Shown in pieces: positions 1 to 10,339 of a stretch of DNA of 64,000 bases. The notes under the pieces are model-generated. The model did not search any database and was not told where the DNA came from. It was given only the letters and a program-made list of their open reading frames with translations. The DNA is from Linyphia triangularis. Its lineage: Eukaryota > Arthropoda > Arachnida > Araneae > Linyphiidae. Position 1 is the stretch's first letter, and each line of letters begins with the position of its first letter. Position numbers and translations under genes: made by a program. The DNA lies in assembly GCA_963978545.1 (NCBI GenBank), contig OZ021733.1, forward strand, positions 72,819,589-72,883,588. The letters are read 5' to 3'.

Positions 1-685
1 CCATCACATGTGATTTTTTTTTTTAGTTCTGGGAATGACTGCTAGATCATTATTTCTAATATTTTTAGGTACTTCTTGAATTCACTCTCAATATTTTCAT
101 TTTATCGGATTTCGCATACAAGGGAAGATTGCATAAAGTAAATTGCATTTGTATGTATATAAATGTATTTAAAAGCAAAACCAAAAATAAATTGGAATAA
201 AATATGAATTATATGAGCAGTGTATGCATTACACACTGTCATCAGCCTAAGTTTGAACCGGCTCAAAGTTACACTGAATACGTGGTAAAATGGTAGTGCC
301 TTAGTTTTTTGCTTTTTACCAAATGTTAGTAAATAAATAACCATCAGCTACTAACAATTCCCCTATTTCCAGAAAATTATATAATTGATAAAGTGGTAAG
401 TTGATGCTTACTTGCATAAATTAATTGATTTACATCAACTTCAAATAAGCATTTAAATGGAACTTGCAAACAGTACTTCAGAAAAGCAATTGAATGGCCA
501 AATAAATTATGTACTATTTTGCCAATTCATATTCTAAACTCTAGAGCAAAAATCTAATTTCACAATCTTGCCAGCATTTTGCAGCAGTGGATCATTAACA
601 GCTCTTTAAAACCAAAAATACCGAAAACTAGGAGGTGGCGCAAAGTTATACCCTATGGCTCAAAGTTACCCTGAATGACTGTACA
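1..685. other. A+T-rich intergenic or intronic DNA
   Basis: No gene is seen. A short phrase GGCTCAAAGTTACMCTGAAT occurs at about 261 and again at about 657, so a small dispersed repeat may be present. The short open frame on the minus strand at 102-344 has no family features. Confidence 0.4.
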
Positions 686-2053
686 ACGAAAGGTAATTTT
701 AAGGTTCTACTTCACAGAGGGAGAAATCGAACGGTCAGTGAGGCGTTTCACGACGTTAAAAAATACAAATTTTAGTCTAAAATTGCATAGAAACTACTTG
801 GATTTATAGTGTCATGTTTAAGATTAATACAAAAATAGCAAGTAAACGCAAAATAACATAATTTATTAACAACATTAAAGATGTGCATTCTTCACACGAA
901 ATAAATAAAATATCGAAAACTGTAATTGCAGAAGTATAACTGATAATTAGAAAATTAATAAATATAAATGTAGGCATTAGTAAACAGTATTCAGCAAAGC
1001 GTGATTATTTTACAGAAACATTTCACTGTAAACACAAATGTAACTTGATCGTTGAAATTATTTATAAAATAAAAAAATCACATGATTCAGTAAAATTTTT
1101 AAAGGATAACTTATTGAAATTGCTTAAACAATGTTGTTTTAAATAAATGTAATTTAAGAAAGTAATTTTTTTTTTAAACAAGAACACTGTTGAAAAAAAC
1201 ACAAAACACATGTTCCACGATTCCAAACACGTTAGACAGATTAAACATATATATATAAGAAATAAAACTGCTTTGTTTGTATAAAATAATATATCTTTTT
1301 GTAATTTCAAGAAATTATGTTCCTATTCACCCCATTTTACGATAATTGAACGTTGTGCTTTTTTCCACACCTCTAGTTTACCTTGAATTAATCTTTGATA
1401 GTTTTCAAAAGTCGTCTACTATACGGTCCCTTAAAGTGAGCGTTTTGTACATTTTCGCTAAAAAATCGAGAACTAAAATTCAAAATGGAAAGAAAAAAAT
1501 TGTGGGGGGGGGGGGGGGATTAGACCATGGTAAATCTAATGAAAGCAAAAAAAAATAGATGTTTCTATTCAAAAAAAATTTGTAATTGTTTTATTAATTA
1601 ATTATTAAAAAAGAAATGGATTCAAAAGCTGATTGTTATTTATGTTTGGCAATTTAACAAAGGGTATCTTTTGAAAAAAAAATTACTGAAATATATTAAT
1701 TATTTAAGTATTTATGGCCAAAAAACCAACTTTTTTATTTAACATTAATTTATCATTTTCTTTTTATCATTTAAATTACAAACCATTCATTAAAAAATTA
1801 CGAATTTTTGTATTTCGACATTTTTTTGGATGCTGAATCCAAATATAGGATAATATTATGAGGTTGCTATTGAAATTTTTAAAGTTTGGTTTTGTTTTAA
1901 TATGTAGATGACCCCTCATGACAAAAAGAACTACATGCAATTATTAAAAACCTTCCACGATTTACAACGGTACCTTTTGTTTGTTATTTCAACAATTAGT
2001 TCACAAGATATAGCCATCGTTCTGATTTTGATTTTTTTTTGGATACTGTACAA
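686..2053 (+). mobile_element. Truncated copy of the Tc1-like MITE found at 59642
   Basis: From an ACGAAA (about 686) onward this segment follows 59990-61632 nearly base for base over several hundred bases (for example GGGAGAAATCGAACGGTCA and ACAACGGTACCTTTTG in both). It ends in the same right terminus, AAGATATAGCCATCGTTC, a T-rich run and ...TACTG followed by TA. The left inverted repeat present in the other copy is missing. Where the other copy holds a foldback (60486-60930), this one has about 170 bp of different sequence (1165-1330). The G-run at 1503-1518 lies inside. No transposase is coded. Confidence 0.7.
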
Positions 2054-2293
2054 TAACTAAGTTCTTTCAAATAACTAAGTCACGAAGTCCTCAAATTTCG
2101 TGTCGATAAATGTTTTGAGTTTAATGTCAGGACGCTTCGTAAGATTGTTTCTTCCATTAACTCCTTTAATACCCTTTATCATCTTTTAATTCTTTTCAGG
2201 CAGTGAGGCACTTGGTTGTTGTTGTTGCCGAAAGGAGCTTGGGTTGCGATGGGCGTGATTTTACTCATATAAACATTCCTTTTGTTGAGAAAA

Positions 2294-2455
2294 AATGAAA
2301 CACCGATCTAATATGTTTAAGCATCTCAAAACTGAATTTCAGGAACAGGGTGCTAAATTAACTGGACAGCAAACTATTACGAGACACTTAACTCGAAAAG
2401 AAAATGTCCCTGTCATCGTATTTGGAAAGAGTCCATCAATTACTTTCAGCGGCTA
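2294..2455 (+). pseudogene. Possible BED-finger transposase remnant
   Basis: A 53-codon frame (ATG 2294) reads SNMFKHLKTEF, followed by a Gln-rich stretch and RHLTRKENVP. The S/T-N-x-x-x-H-L-K pattern is the second half of a BED zinc finger as found in hAT transposases and ZBED proteins. The Cys pair expected just upstream is only loosely suggested by a TTGTTGTTGTTG region in another frame. If real, this is a short decayed fragment. I cannot exclude chance. Confidence 0.3.
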
Positions 2456-3220
2456 AGTTGCCATTAGCAACCTCAGAAAGTCAAACTAACAGCTAACTGT
2501 TGTTAATGTAGCGTCGAAGGATTGGGGCTTAGCCTTCAATAACAAAGTATGTGCTTTTACACAATAAGTTTTAATACTGGCCAAAAGAATGGTACCTGTC
2601 TCTTACTTGAACAAAAAAGCAAGAAACTACTTTATCTTGCTTATTGACACTATATTACGTAGTTGGTTATTAATTCAGATTATAATAAGTGCACTAATAA
2701 GTACGAACTAGAGATACCTATAGAGATATAGTATAGTAATTGTTTATAAGGAAATTTTGACTCAAGTAGCTCATATAAAGATCAATATAATTAGATTAAA
2801 CGAAAAATTATTGGATGAAACCCAGACAAGAGATGATGATGATAGAGAATTTCTTAAACTGATTTTAATATTAAATCCCATCTTGTAGAATCAGTTTTAT
2901 GGCACCTGCAGCAATGCACCATGCTCCGATGGATATCAAAAATGTTGTACTCTTAAAATATAGATGATTAGTTGTTAGTTCACCATTAGTACAAGAGTTG
3001 AAAAAGGATTGCACAGGACCTAAAGACTTGGATGACAGCTTCTTCACCTCAAAATGCATCATACAATGATTTTAATTTGATAAATCTCTATCGCACTATA
3101 AAAATATTAATGAAGAAGTATCCAAAGTTGCATCAGAAAAGCAAGCCAATCGCCTTTGGTGTTTGTCAAGAATCGTGTCACTCTTTTTGAAACCTTGCGA
3201 TCAGAAATTTTTGTTCTATC

Positions 3221-3258
<38 letters not shown>

Positions 3259-4544
3259 TCGTTATACCGCTCATGAGGTATTTACTGGCCCAGTTGAAAA
3301 TATTAGTTAAAAATATATTTCATAAAATATTTATTTATACAAAACTTGCATTTCAATTTCTTGTTCATTGTAACTGCAACTACAATCTCATTTGTCTTTA
3401 GTTTCCCCCCTTTGAAAATAACCTCCCTATGGGACAATGATCCGAACTTCATTTGCGTTGAGCTACCTCTTAATATCACTGAAATGTTCTCAAATTTTGT
3501 CTGATTTATTTTTTACAGCATTGAAACAAAATAAGAGGGTAGCACTGACAAAATGTTGACCTTCAATATTTTGAACCACCCTAATGTTTATATAAATTAG
3601 TCATTTCTCAATAACTTTCTAGAAAAATGCACTATACAAGATAACAAAGAGATTTTTAACAAAAATTTTTGTTTATAATGGATTTTTGTGTCCAACCAAT
3701 GGTATAGTTAAATATTGTGGGGGAGGAGATGAACAGGCCCTTTATACTAAAAATATTATGTAGCTAAATTAAAAGTAGTAGTACCAACTTTTCTTTTGTT
3801 TTACTTTTCAAATAATAAGTATAAATAATTCTAGTAATTATCATTGTTTTTCTACTTTAGAACTGCTCCGTGTGATGTTTGAAATTAGTACTTATTTGTA
3901 TATTGTTTTTACTTTGAGTGACTTTTTTTATTTTGTATGAAGAAAATTTCAATGCCTCATCAGTAATTTCTTATTGAATTTGTTTTGAAGCATGATTTAA
4001 GTGTATTTTTCGTGCATAACAAAAGTTAAACCTTTTATATAAAAAGAGGAAGTTAAAAATATTTGAGGTCAAAGTTCTATTTTTGTAGGCTTTTTTTTAG
4101 AAAGTTAAATTTTTGATAATATTAGTAATATTTTGTTTTGTTTTTATGAAAAGTTTATGTATAAAATGTAATATTCAGAAATTTAGTTTGAGAGCATTTT
4201 ACTGTATGTAGATGTAGATGCTATGCAACATTTTACTCTATGTGCAGAAGACGGTGTTTGAATAAACAATTTATGTCATTTTCTATGTAGGAAATAATAT
4301 TTTATGTATGAAGTATAAAAATATTAAGTAAATTTCACAAGGAAAAGGGAAAAAACGGGCTATTGTTAGAAAATGATGAGACATGGAATTCTTGTGCGAT
4401 GCATTTACATTAGAAACAATTAAATTTTTGTATATTAATTTTATCTTTCACGCTGCATTTTTTTATGCTACTTTTTTATGTAATTCAATTAAAAATGTCT
4501 TGCTTGCTTTCATTTAGTTCCATTTACATCGCAGGAAAATCAGT
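2456..4544. other. No gene seen; low-complexity A+T-rich DNA
   Basis: Apart from a T run at 3228-3257 this stretch shows no recognisable coding region, inverted repeat or long tandem repeat. The short frames at 2871-3062 (minus) and 3156-3401 (plus) show no domain features. Confidence 0.4.
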
Positions 4545-4905
4545 TTAGTGGGGTCGCTTAAGGTCAAATTTTACCTTAATGTGAACATGCCGGATAAAAG
4601 CATCAAATTTTTTCCGGGTGCTAGTTAGGTACTTAGCTTTCAATTTCTGTTAGGAACCACCTTCTCTGTCGGCCATCTTGGATTTTATAGCGGCCATTTT
4701 GAAATATCAGTATATTATCAATATCTCGACTTCTATGTCACTTAGAATCACAAATTTAGTGTCTAAATATACCTATTTGAGGTCAGGGGATACAATTAAA
4801 CAATCTGTAAATGTATCGGACTACATTTATTCACTAATATATGCAGGACAGTCACTATCGAGGGGGGGGGGGAGCGAACCCATAAAATCAAAGTTTTTAA
4901 TGTAA
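4545..4905 (+). repeat. Interspersed repeat family Q, copy 1
   Basis: It shares GGTCGC, TAGTTAGGTACTT, GCGGCCATTTTGAAATATCA, GTGTCTAAATATA, ATTTGAGGTCAGG and a terminal G-run with 17688-18060 in the same order, and with 7562-7875 in reverse. The G-run end follows TATGCAGG, a common tail pattern of this family. The open frame across it (4678-4905) is not shared by the other copies, so it is not a gene. Confidence 0.7.
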
Positions 4906-5040
4906 GTCCTTCATATTTATTATTGACTAATGTATGTATCACTAATATATGTGTGCCACAGGGGTGCACTGGCCATAGGGTTGTGTCATAGGGCTATCTC
5001 CGGGCCGGTCAGTGTCTGTAAGAAATGAGCCTTTCCTGTA

Positions 5041-5100
5041 TGGATGTTGTTGTTTTTTTTTTTGTTTTTTTTTTTTTTTGTTTTTTTTTTTTTAATAATT
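5041..5100. repeat. T-rich low-complexity tract
   Basis: Runs of T interrupted by single G residues. Confidence 0.85.
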
Positions 5101-5159
5101 CCATACAAATAATCGCCTTTCTTAACGTTTTTTGATCTGAAGATTTGTGACGCTTTTGG

Positions 5160-5720
5160 TACACGCAAAACGTTTACTTCTATTAATATGAATGCTATTT
5201 ACAAGAAGCTGCCCTCCCAGTATTCCACAGTTTTACAGGATGTGATCATCCTTTTCTGGAGAAATCAGCGTGGGAGACATGGAACTTGCACAAGTGAGGA
5301 AAATGAATATTTTTTGTATTTTCTACTGTTATCCAACGAATATATTGGAGTAGTGCAATTTTTGTTTTATCTCTATGCTTTCAATTAATAAAAAATCGAG
5401 TTTGAAATTAGCCGAATCAAAGCAAAGGTCACGTGACCAAAAACGCATTTAAAAAAAACGTGACGTGGTTACGCATAGATTCAGTCGAAAATTGGAGGAA
5501 AAACTACACTCATTTCTCGTCTAAAACAGGTTTTAAACTGGTTCATTATCTGCGTTGACGTCTCACGCAAAAGTGGCTTTTTCCCGCTAAATCGTTAAGT
5601 GGAAAACTAAATATTTTTTTAACTATCTATCCGAGCTCAAATTTTGAAAGAATGGTGTTGTTTTTCATGATTTTTTCTCTACTTTTATTTAAAAATAAAA
5701 CCAAAAAACTTGAAAGTTCC
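5160..5720 (+). repeat. Interspersed repeat family R, uninterrupted copy
   Basis: The reverse complement of this segment matches 48960-49061 followed directly by 57021-57370. The landmark phrases are GAGCTCGGATAGATA at the split point, TTGGTCACGTGAC, a CTATGCTTTCAATTAAT motif and GGAACTTGCAYAAGTGAGG. Here the two halves are continuous at TA 5624-5625, so this copy is the empty-site reference for the transposon at 49062-57020. Confidence 0.8.
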
Positions 5721-6200
5721 TCATTGTTATCCTCAAGTGACACATATCTTTACCTACATGGCACTCTACCCTCATACAGAACTTGATACTGATAATGAAA
5801 ATTTTAAACTACTAAAACGCTTCACCGTGATCTTGTATGATAAGAACTGTGAATTAGATAATGTGAATGAAGCCTGGAAGGAGCTGGTTTGTCAGAAGAA
5901 TAAATCAATGGAGAAACTTCTTCCAATGAAGGATGCACTACTCCAACACTCAAAGCGAGCTGCATATCAGGCAGGAGTATGGTGTACCAATGAGCACAGT
6001 CAACAGCACAGCATGTTCCTAATCCCATATGGCTGGACCCAGAAAGTTGACAGTATATCATGGGTTTCTGTATGGAGCATTTCACCAATTGTCTCAAAGG
6101 CTTGCACTGAATTGATTAAATGCAATTGAAAGAGCAAAAAAGCTGGCAGAACTGCTCGATGGAATTTCACGGAACTGTGCAAATGCCAGTGTTTTGGGGA
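5710..6200 (+). pseudogene. C-terminal fragment of a PIN-like/CXC repeat protein (copy C)
   Basis: An open stretch to TGA at 6127 reads ...HSKRAAYQAGVW... and ...SKACTELIKCN. After the stop, the same frame continues with Cys pairs and TELCKCQC. The R-A-x-Y-Q-A-x-x-W segment followed by E-L-x-K-C and a Cys-rich CXC-like end aligns in order with the C-termini of the two broken genes at 25836-28078 and 52395-54690, but the sequence is clearly a different subfamily. It resembles the end of a multi-copy protein family I recall from several invertebrate genomes, whose members combine a PIN-like nuclease region with a C-terminal Cys-rich domain. Only about the last 140-160 residues are left. It is interrupted by a stop just where the Cys-rich segment begins, and a G-run follows at about 6190-6220. 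Confidence 0.55.
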
Positions 6201-6330
6201 GGGGTGAGGGGGGGGGGGCTTTATGCATTATTTTGCCGACTGAAATCATAGTAACTTCAGTGCAAAAGTAGAAAAAAGGCCTATTAAAATTTAATTATTA
6301 TGTAATAGATTTTTTAACAGAAATGTTATT

Positions 6331-6480
6331 AATTTGTAATTCATATGTAACTAATTTTAATAAATTTGTAATTCATATGTAACTAATTTTAATAAATTTG
6401 TAATTCATATGTAACTAATTTTAATAAATATGTGATTAATTTGTAATTAATCTGCAACTAATTTTAATAAATATGTAATT
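6331..6480. repeat. 32-bp tandem repeat, about four units
   Basis: TTGTAATTCATATGTAAC starts at 6334, 6366 and 6398, with a degenerate fourth unit at about 6441. Confidence 0.9.
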
Positions 6481-6609
6481 ATTTGTTAAATAATATTTCA
6501 TTGGTTTTAAATTATGGTTTAAATAATTTTAAATTAATGTTTGATGATATATTAATAAAAAGTAATTGAAGTCAAGTTCTGTATGATTTTCCGTCATATT
6601 TAGTAAATT

Positions 6610-6830
6610 TTCCATTCCACTTTAATTAACACACTCCCTCATCAAATCGAGCTGAAAATTGGCAGATAGATTCGTTGTCAATGACAATTTATTCTATCAA
6701 GTTTTTGTGAGAAAAAAGAGGTGAATCGATACGGAATCATGGTTTACATGGTACGGAATCGATGGTTTTCTTCATAGACGAGCTCAAAATCACTTAAAGA
6801 AGTTCTCTTAAGAGTCATCAATGCATGTAA
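6610..6830 (+). repeat. Interspersed repeat family S, copy 1
   Basis: It contains CTGAAAATTGGCAGATAGA, GTCAATGACAAT, ATTCTATCAAGTTTT and GAGCTCAAAATCACTTAA, in the same order as in 17180-17540 and 48590-48960. No coding capacity is seen. Confidence 0.6.
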
Positions 6831-7561
6831 AGGACTTACATTCAAAACTTTGTTTTTATGAGTTAATTTTTTATCAATACATATTTTGTAGAGCTTTTCA
6901 AGTGGAATTTTTGCACGACGTTTTCGAGATAAATATCACTTAAAGATAATTAAAATTTTAAAACCGATTAAGTAAACTATATTCAAGGACTTCATTTAAA
7001 TATTTTTCAAAATGCAGTGAATGGAAAACAGTGATACAGAAAAAATTAAAAAATTAATGTCCAAATAAGTGAGTTTTACTTAAGAATTATATAAATGTTG
7101 ATAAAAAGAAATTCAATGCATTGGAAAATTCTGATGGGCCATTGCTATGTATAGAAAATAATCTATAGAAACACTACGATTTTTATTATAGGGATAACGG
7201 ATTTAATGACATTGCTATAGACAATACTTTTTGGCAATACACTCCTGATTCCAGCAGGAGCAAACATCGATTTCAATTAATATAAATTATTCCTTCTGAT
7301 TTCCTGTGAACAAAAATATAAGCTACAAATATAAAAAATTAGTTTAATTTTATTTAGTAGTTATCAGTGTAGGTAACGATGATTAATTTGATTGAAAAGG
7401 ATTCATATGTTAAAGGAAGAATATTTCCCCCCCAATTCAAAACTTCCTTATTACTTTGATTACTTAGTTTGTATTGCGGTTTTTTAACATTAACGATTTA
7501 ACTTATTTTTACTTTTCCGATTCAAACTTTTCTCTATTGTTCGTAATTTTCTTTAAAAAAA

Positions 7562-7875
7562 ATGATTTTTTTAAAGTTTGCCGACTGGCCACTTTTCAAA
7601 ACTTTTAGGGGTTTACTCCCCCCACCCGATATTGCGGCCCTGCATATATTATTAAATAAATATAGTCTGATACATTTAAAGATTGTTTCCTTGACCCCCA
7701 ATATGTATACAGACACCAAGTTTGTGTTACTTAGAAGCAGAGATAATATACTGATATTTCAAAATGGCAGCTATAAGATCCAAGAGAAGAAATTGAAAGC
7801 CTATCTAGCATCTGGAAAAAATGTGGTGCTTTTATCCTGCCACATTTTCATGTTAGGCGACCCCACTTATTAGAA
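7562..7875 (-). repeat. Interspersed repeat family Q, inverted copy 2
   Basis: The reverse complement carries AGTGGGGTCGCCTAA, ATGAAAATGTGG, CAGGATAAAAGCACCACA, TTTGAAATATCAGTATATTA and TGCAGGGCCGC, in the same order as the copies at 4545 and 17688. The open frame along it (7562-7873 plus) is an accident of the repeat. Confidence 0.75.
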
Positions 7876-8462
7876 TAATTGCCTTTTTAAGGGGATCAGA
7901 GCTATCCTCATTTTATCTTGTCTGTCAATTATATGTTTTAACCAAATATTTTTACCCAGATTAGTTTTCAGTCGGCTTAATTCAAATGAAGTGACTAAGT
8001 ACTACGTCAATTAGAGAGACTGCAAATTTGTCAAATAAATATCATTGTAAAAATATTGAAAGTGTTGCGCTTGATAAAATTCAGGCTTCTTCCACTGGCA
8101 AAATTAAGATGCTATGCTACTGGCTTCAACTATCGACTATAGATATGCCATATTGATGCATAATGCCAACTTAGTTTTTGTCATTACTTACTCACTTCAA
8201 ATAGAAATTTTTACATAAAATTTAGTTTTTTAGCAGACAATTGCACAATAAGATAGAAATAATATAATGAATAAGATATAAGATAAGAATAAGACAAAAG
8301 AGTAATAAGAATAAAATCAAATAGAAAAGTTTGAGATATTTAATAATTTTTTATTACTTAATAATTTTTTATCAAAGAATAATTTTTTATATAATAATAA
8401 TTAAAGTATGTTTCCTTTCAGTTTTGCAGTAAAATGTTATATCGGCTTATTTTTATTTATAG

Positions 8463-8553
8463 ATTGGAGTATTTTATATGTCATTATTGTATCTTTTACA
8501 ATTGTTGTAATATTGGCTGGAGTGTTTTGGAGTGTGACATGCTGTTTCTCCAG
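8463..8553 (+). CDS. KIAA0319L: KIAA0319-like protein, transmembrane exon
   Basis: This is an internal coding exon of 91 nt, preceded by a T-rich tract and AG (8461-8462) and followed by a CAG/GTAAAT donor. It enters with 2 nt and leaves with 2 nt, which fits the next exon exactly. The 29 whole codons read WSILYVIIVSF..., a hydrophobic membrane-spanning helix ending in a Cys pair and Ser. In vertebrate KIAA0319 and KIAA0319L the extracellular PKD repeats and Cys-rich segment are followed by an E/D-W-S motif, one membrane helix, a Cys cluster and a short cytosolic tail; this exon matches the W-S, helix and Cys-cluster part. The first codon, split across the intron, should give D if the upstream exon ends in G. 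An alternative acceptor at 8428-8429 would add 11 codons in the same open frame, but the family boundary favours 8463. The ectodomain exons are not visible in this window. Confidence 0.8.
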
Positions 8554-9420
8554 GTAAATATATCATTTAGGAAAATTGTTGTACTCCCTCTCTCAATTGT
8601 GTATAATTTAGGGAAAAATAATTGAAAAAATTGCTTGAAAGAACTTGTTAAAGGTTACATTTTCTTAAGAGTAAATTCCATTCAAGTAAATCCCTATCAA
8701 AACTTGTATTTTAAAAGTTTCTAATAGTGTTTTTTTTTTTTTTTTTTTTTTGTATGGTATGCTAAAATGATACAAAAAGTCTCCTTCATCCTAAAAAATT
8801 AAAGAATATTATCAGTGTAATTTAAAGACACTGTTTTTTGAAATTAACATTTGGTTTGTAACCTAATTTGTACTTTGTGGAAAATGATGATAAATCTAAT
8901 ATTTGTTAAGTTCATACATTCAACATAAGAATCCAAAAAAAAAAGGTACTTTGGTCAATTCAAAGTTTCGTAAGGGTCCTCACATGGGAAGTGACATTGG
9001 AGTTGCTGCTCGACCATTCTTCAATTTTGACGAAACATTCCCACAATATTTAAACAATTCCTAGACGATGTTTTGGAAAGTGTCAGCTTAATATATAGTC
9101 ACGCTAAGAATCCACAGCCATTTTAGTAAAGGCCACTTCACAAAATCCAAACAGGTGGTTTGTCAAATGTGGCCTACAAAATTGTCAAATTTGGCCAATT
9201 ATAACTCGTGAACTAAAAAAGTCAACATGAAATTTGGTTTCAGTAGTTAACTTTTTCTTTTGTTTCAGTAGTTAAATTTTTCTTTTGTAATGGGGTATAT
9301 ATAGTAGAGGGAACTAGGTATACTTGACCCAATGCCTTTTTCTCAGAATTGGAAAGATTTTATAGCTAACTACATTGTGAAAATGACAACTGAATCTTTG
9401 CATCCATTTTTAAACTATAA
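8554..9420. other. Start of the long intron; no element recognised
   Basis: A+T-rich DNA with a T run at 8731-8750 and a near-duplicate AGTTAAMTTTTTCTTTTGT phrase at 9246-9288. Nothing else can be supported. Confidence 0.4.
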
Positions 9421-9517
9421 CGGCCGTATTCACGAAAATCCTTACCCTCGCGCCAAACCCCTGGGTTGATAAAAACTGGGGCAAGTTATTTCACCCGGGT
9501 TTTAAAAACAACGGTAA

Positions 9518-9560
9518 CAAGTAGGTCTCTTACCCAACCTAGGGGTAAGAGACCTACTTG
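9518..9560. repeat. Perfect 18-bp hairpin with 7-nt loop
   Basis: CAAGTAGGTCTCTTACCC (9518-9535) is followed by a 7-nt loop and its exact reverse complement (9543-9560). It ends a G+C-richer segment starting at about 9420 and probably belongs to a decayed MITE. Confidence 0.85.
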
Positions 9561-9708
9561 ATATTAGTAAAAAAGAAATGTCCTTTTTTTCCCAGACTGC
9601 TTTGCTCTCGTAATGTTTTGATTATCTTATTGCTCTATAATTCTTCACTGCATTTTTAAACTTGATATGTTATTTACCTTCTATTTGTGGCGATTGGAAA
9701 AACAAAAG

Positions 9709-10091
<383 letters not shown>

Positions 10092-10339
10092 AATCGGCCG
10101 TCCTGACATGTCGCTGACCACAGCGGCGTACTTAAAACTTAAAAAAAATTTAAATACTTATCAAGAGCACTGCGAATCGTTTACAAACACTCATAATTTT
10201 ATAGTAATTATACAATTGAGCATTAAATTGTGCATTATAAATATCGTTATGAATATGAACACATTATTAGCATATAAGAATACACAAACACAATTATACT
10301 TAAGATGAAAAAAAATTAATTTTTTTTTTTCAGAAGGGA
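10092..10339 (-). other. 3' non-coding segment of the Gypsy element
   Basis: It lies between the Gag-Pol stop and the 3' LTR. The sense strand just before the LTR reads GTCAGGACGGCCGATT, not a purine run. No envelope-like frame is present. Confidence 0.7.

Noticed and set aside
6331..6480. CRISPR-like spacing of repeats
   Set aside because: It is a simple 32-bp head-to-tail tandem repeat without spacers, in an animal genome.
7562..7873. 103-codon open frame
   Set aside because: It lies within inverted repeat Q and is not kept open in the other copies.
8434..8625. 63-codon open frame over the transmembrane exon
   Set aside because: It is in a different frame from the spliced exon and crosses the GTAAAT donor. 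The hydrophobic family-like peptide is in the other frame.
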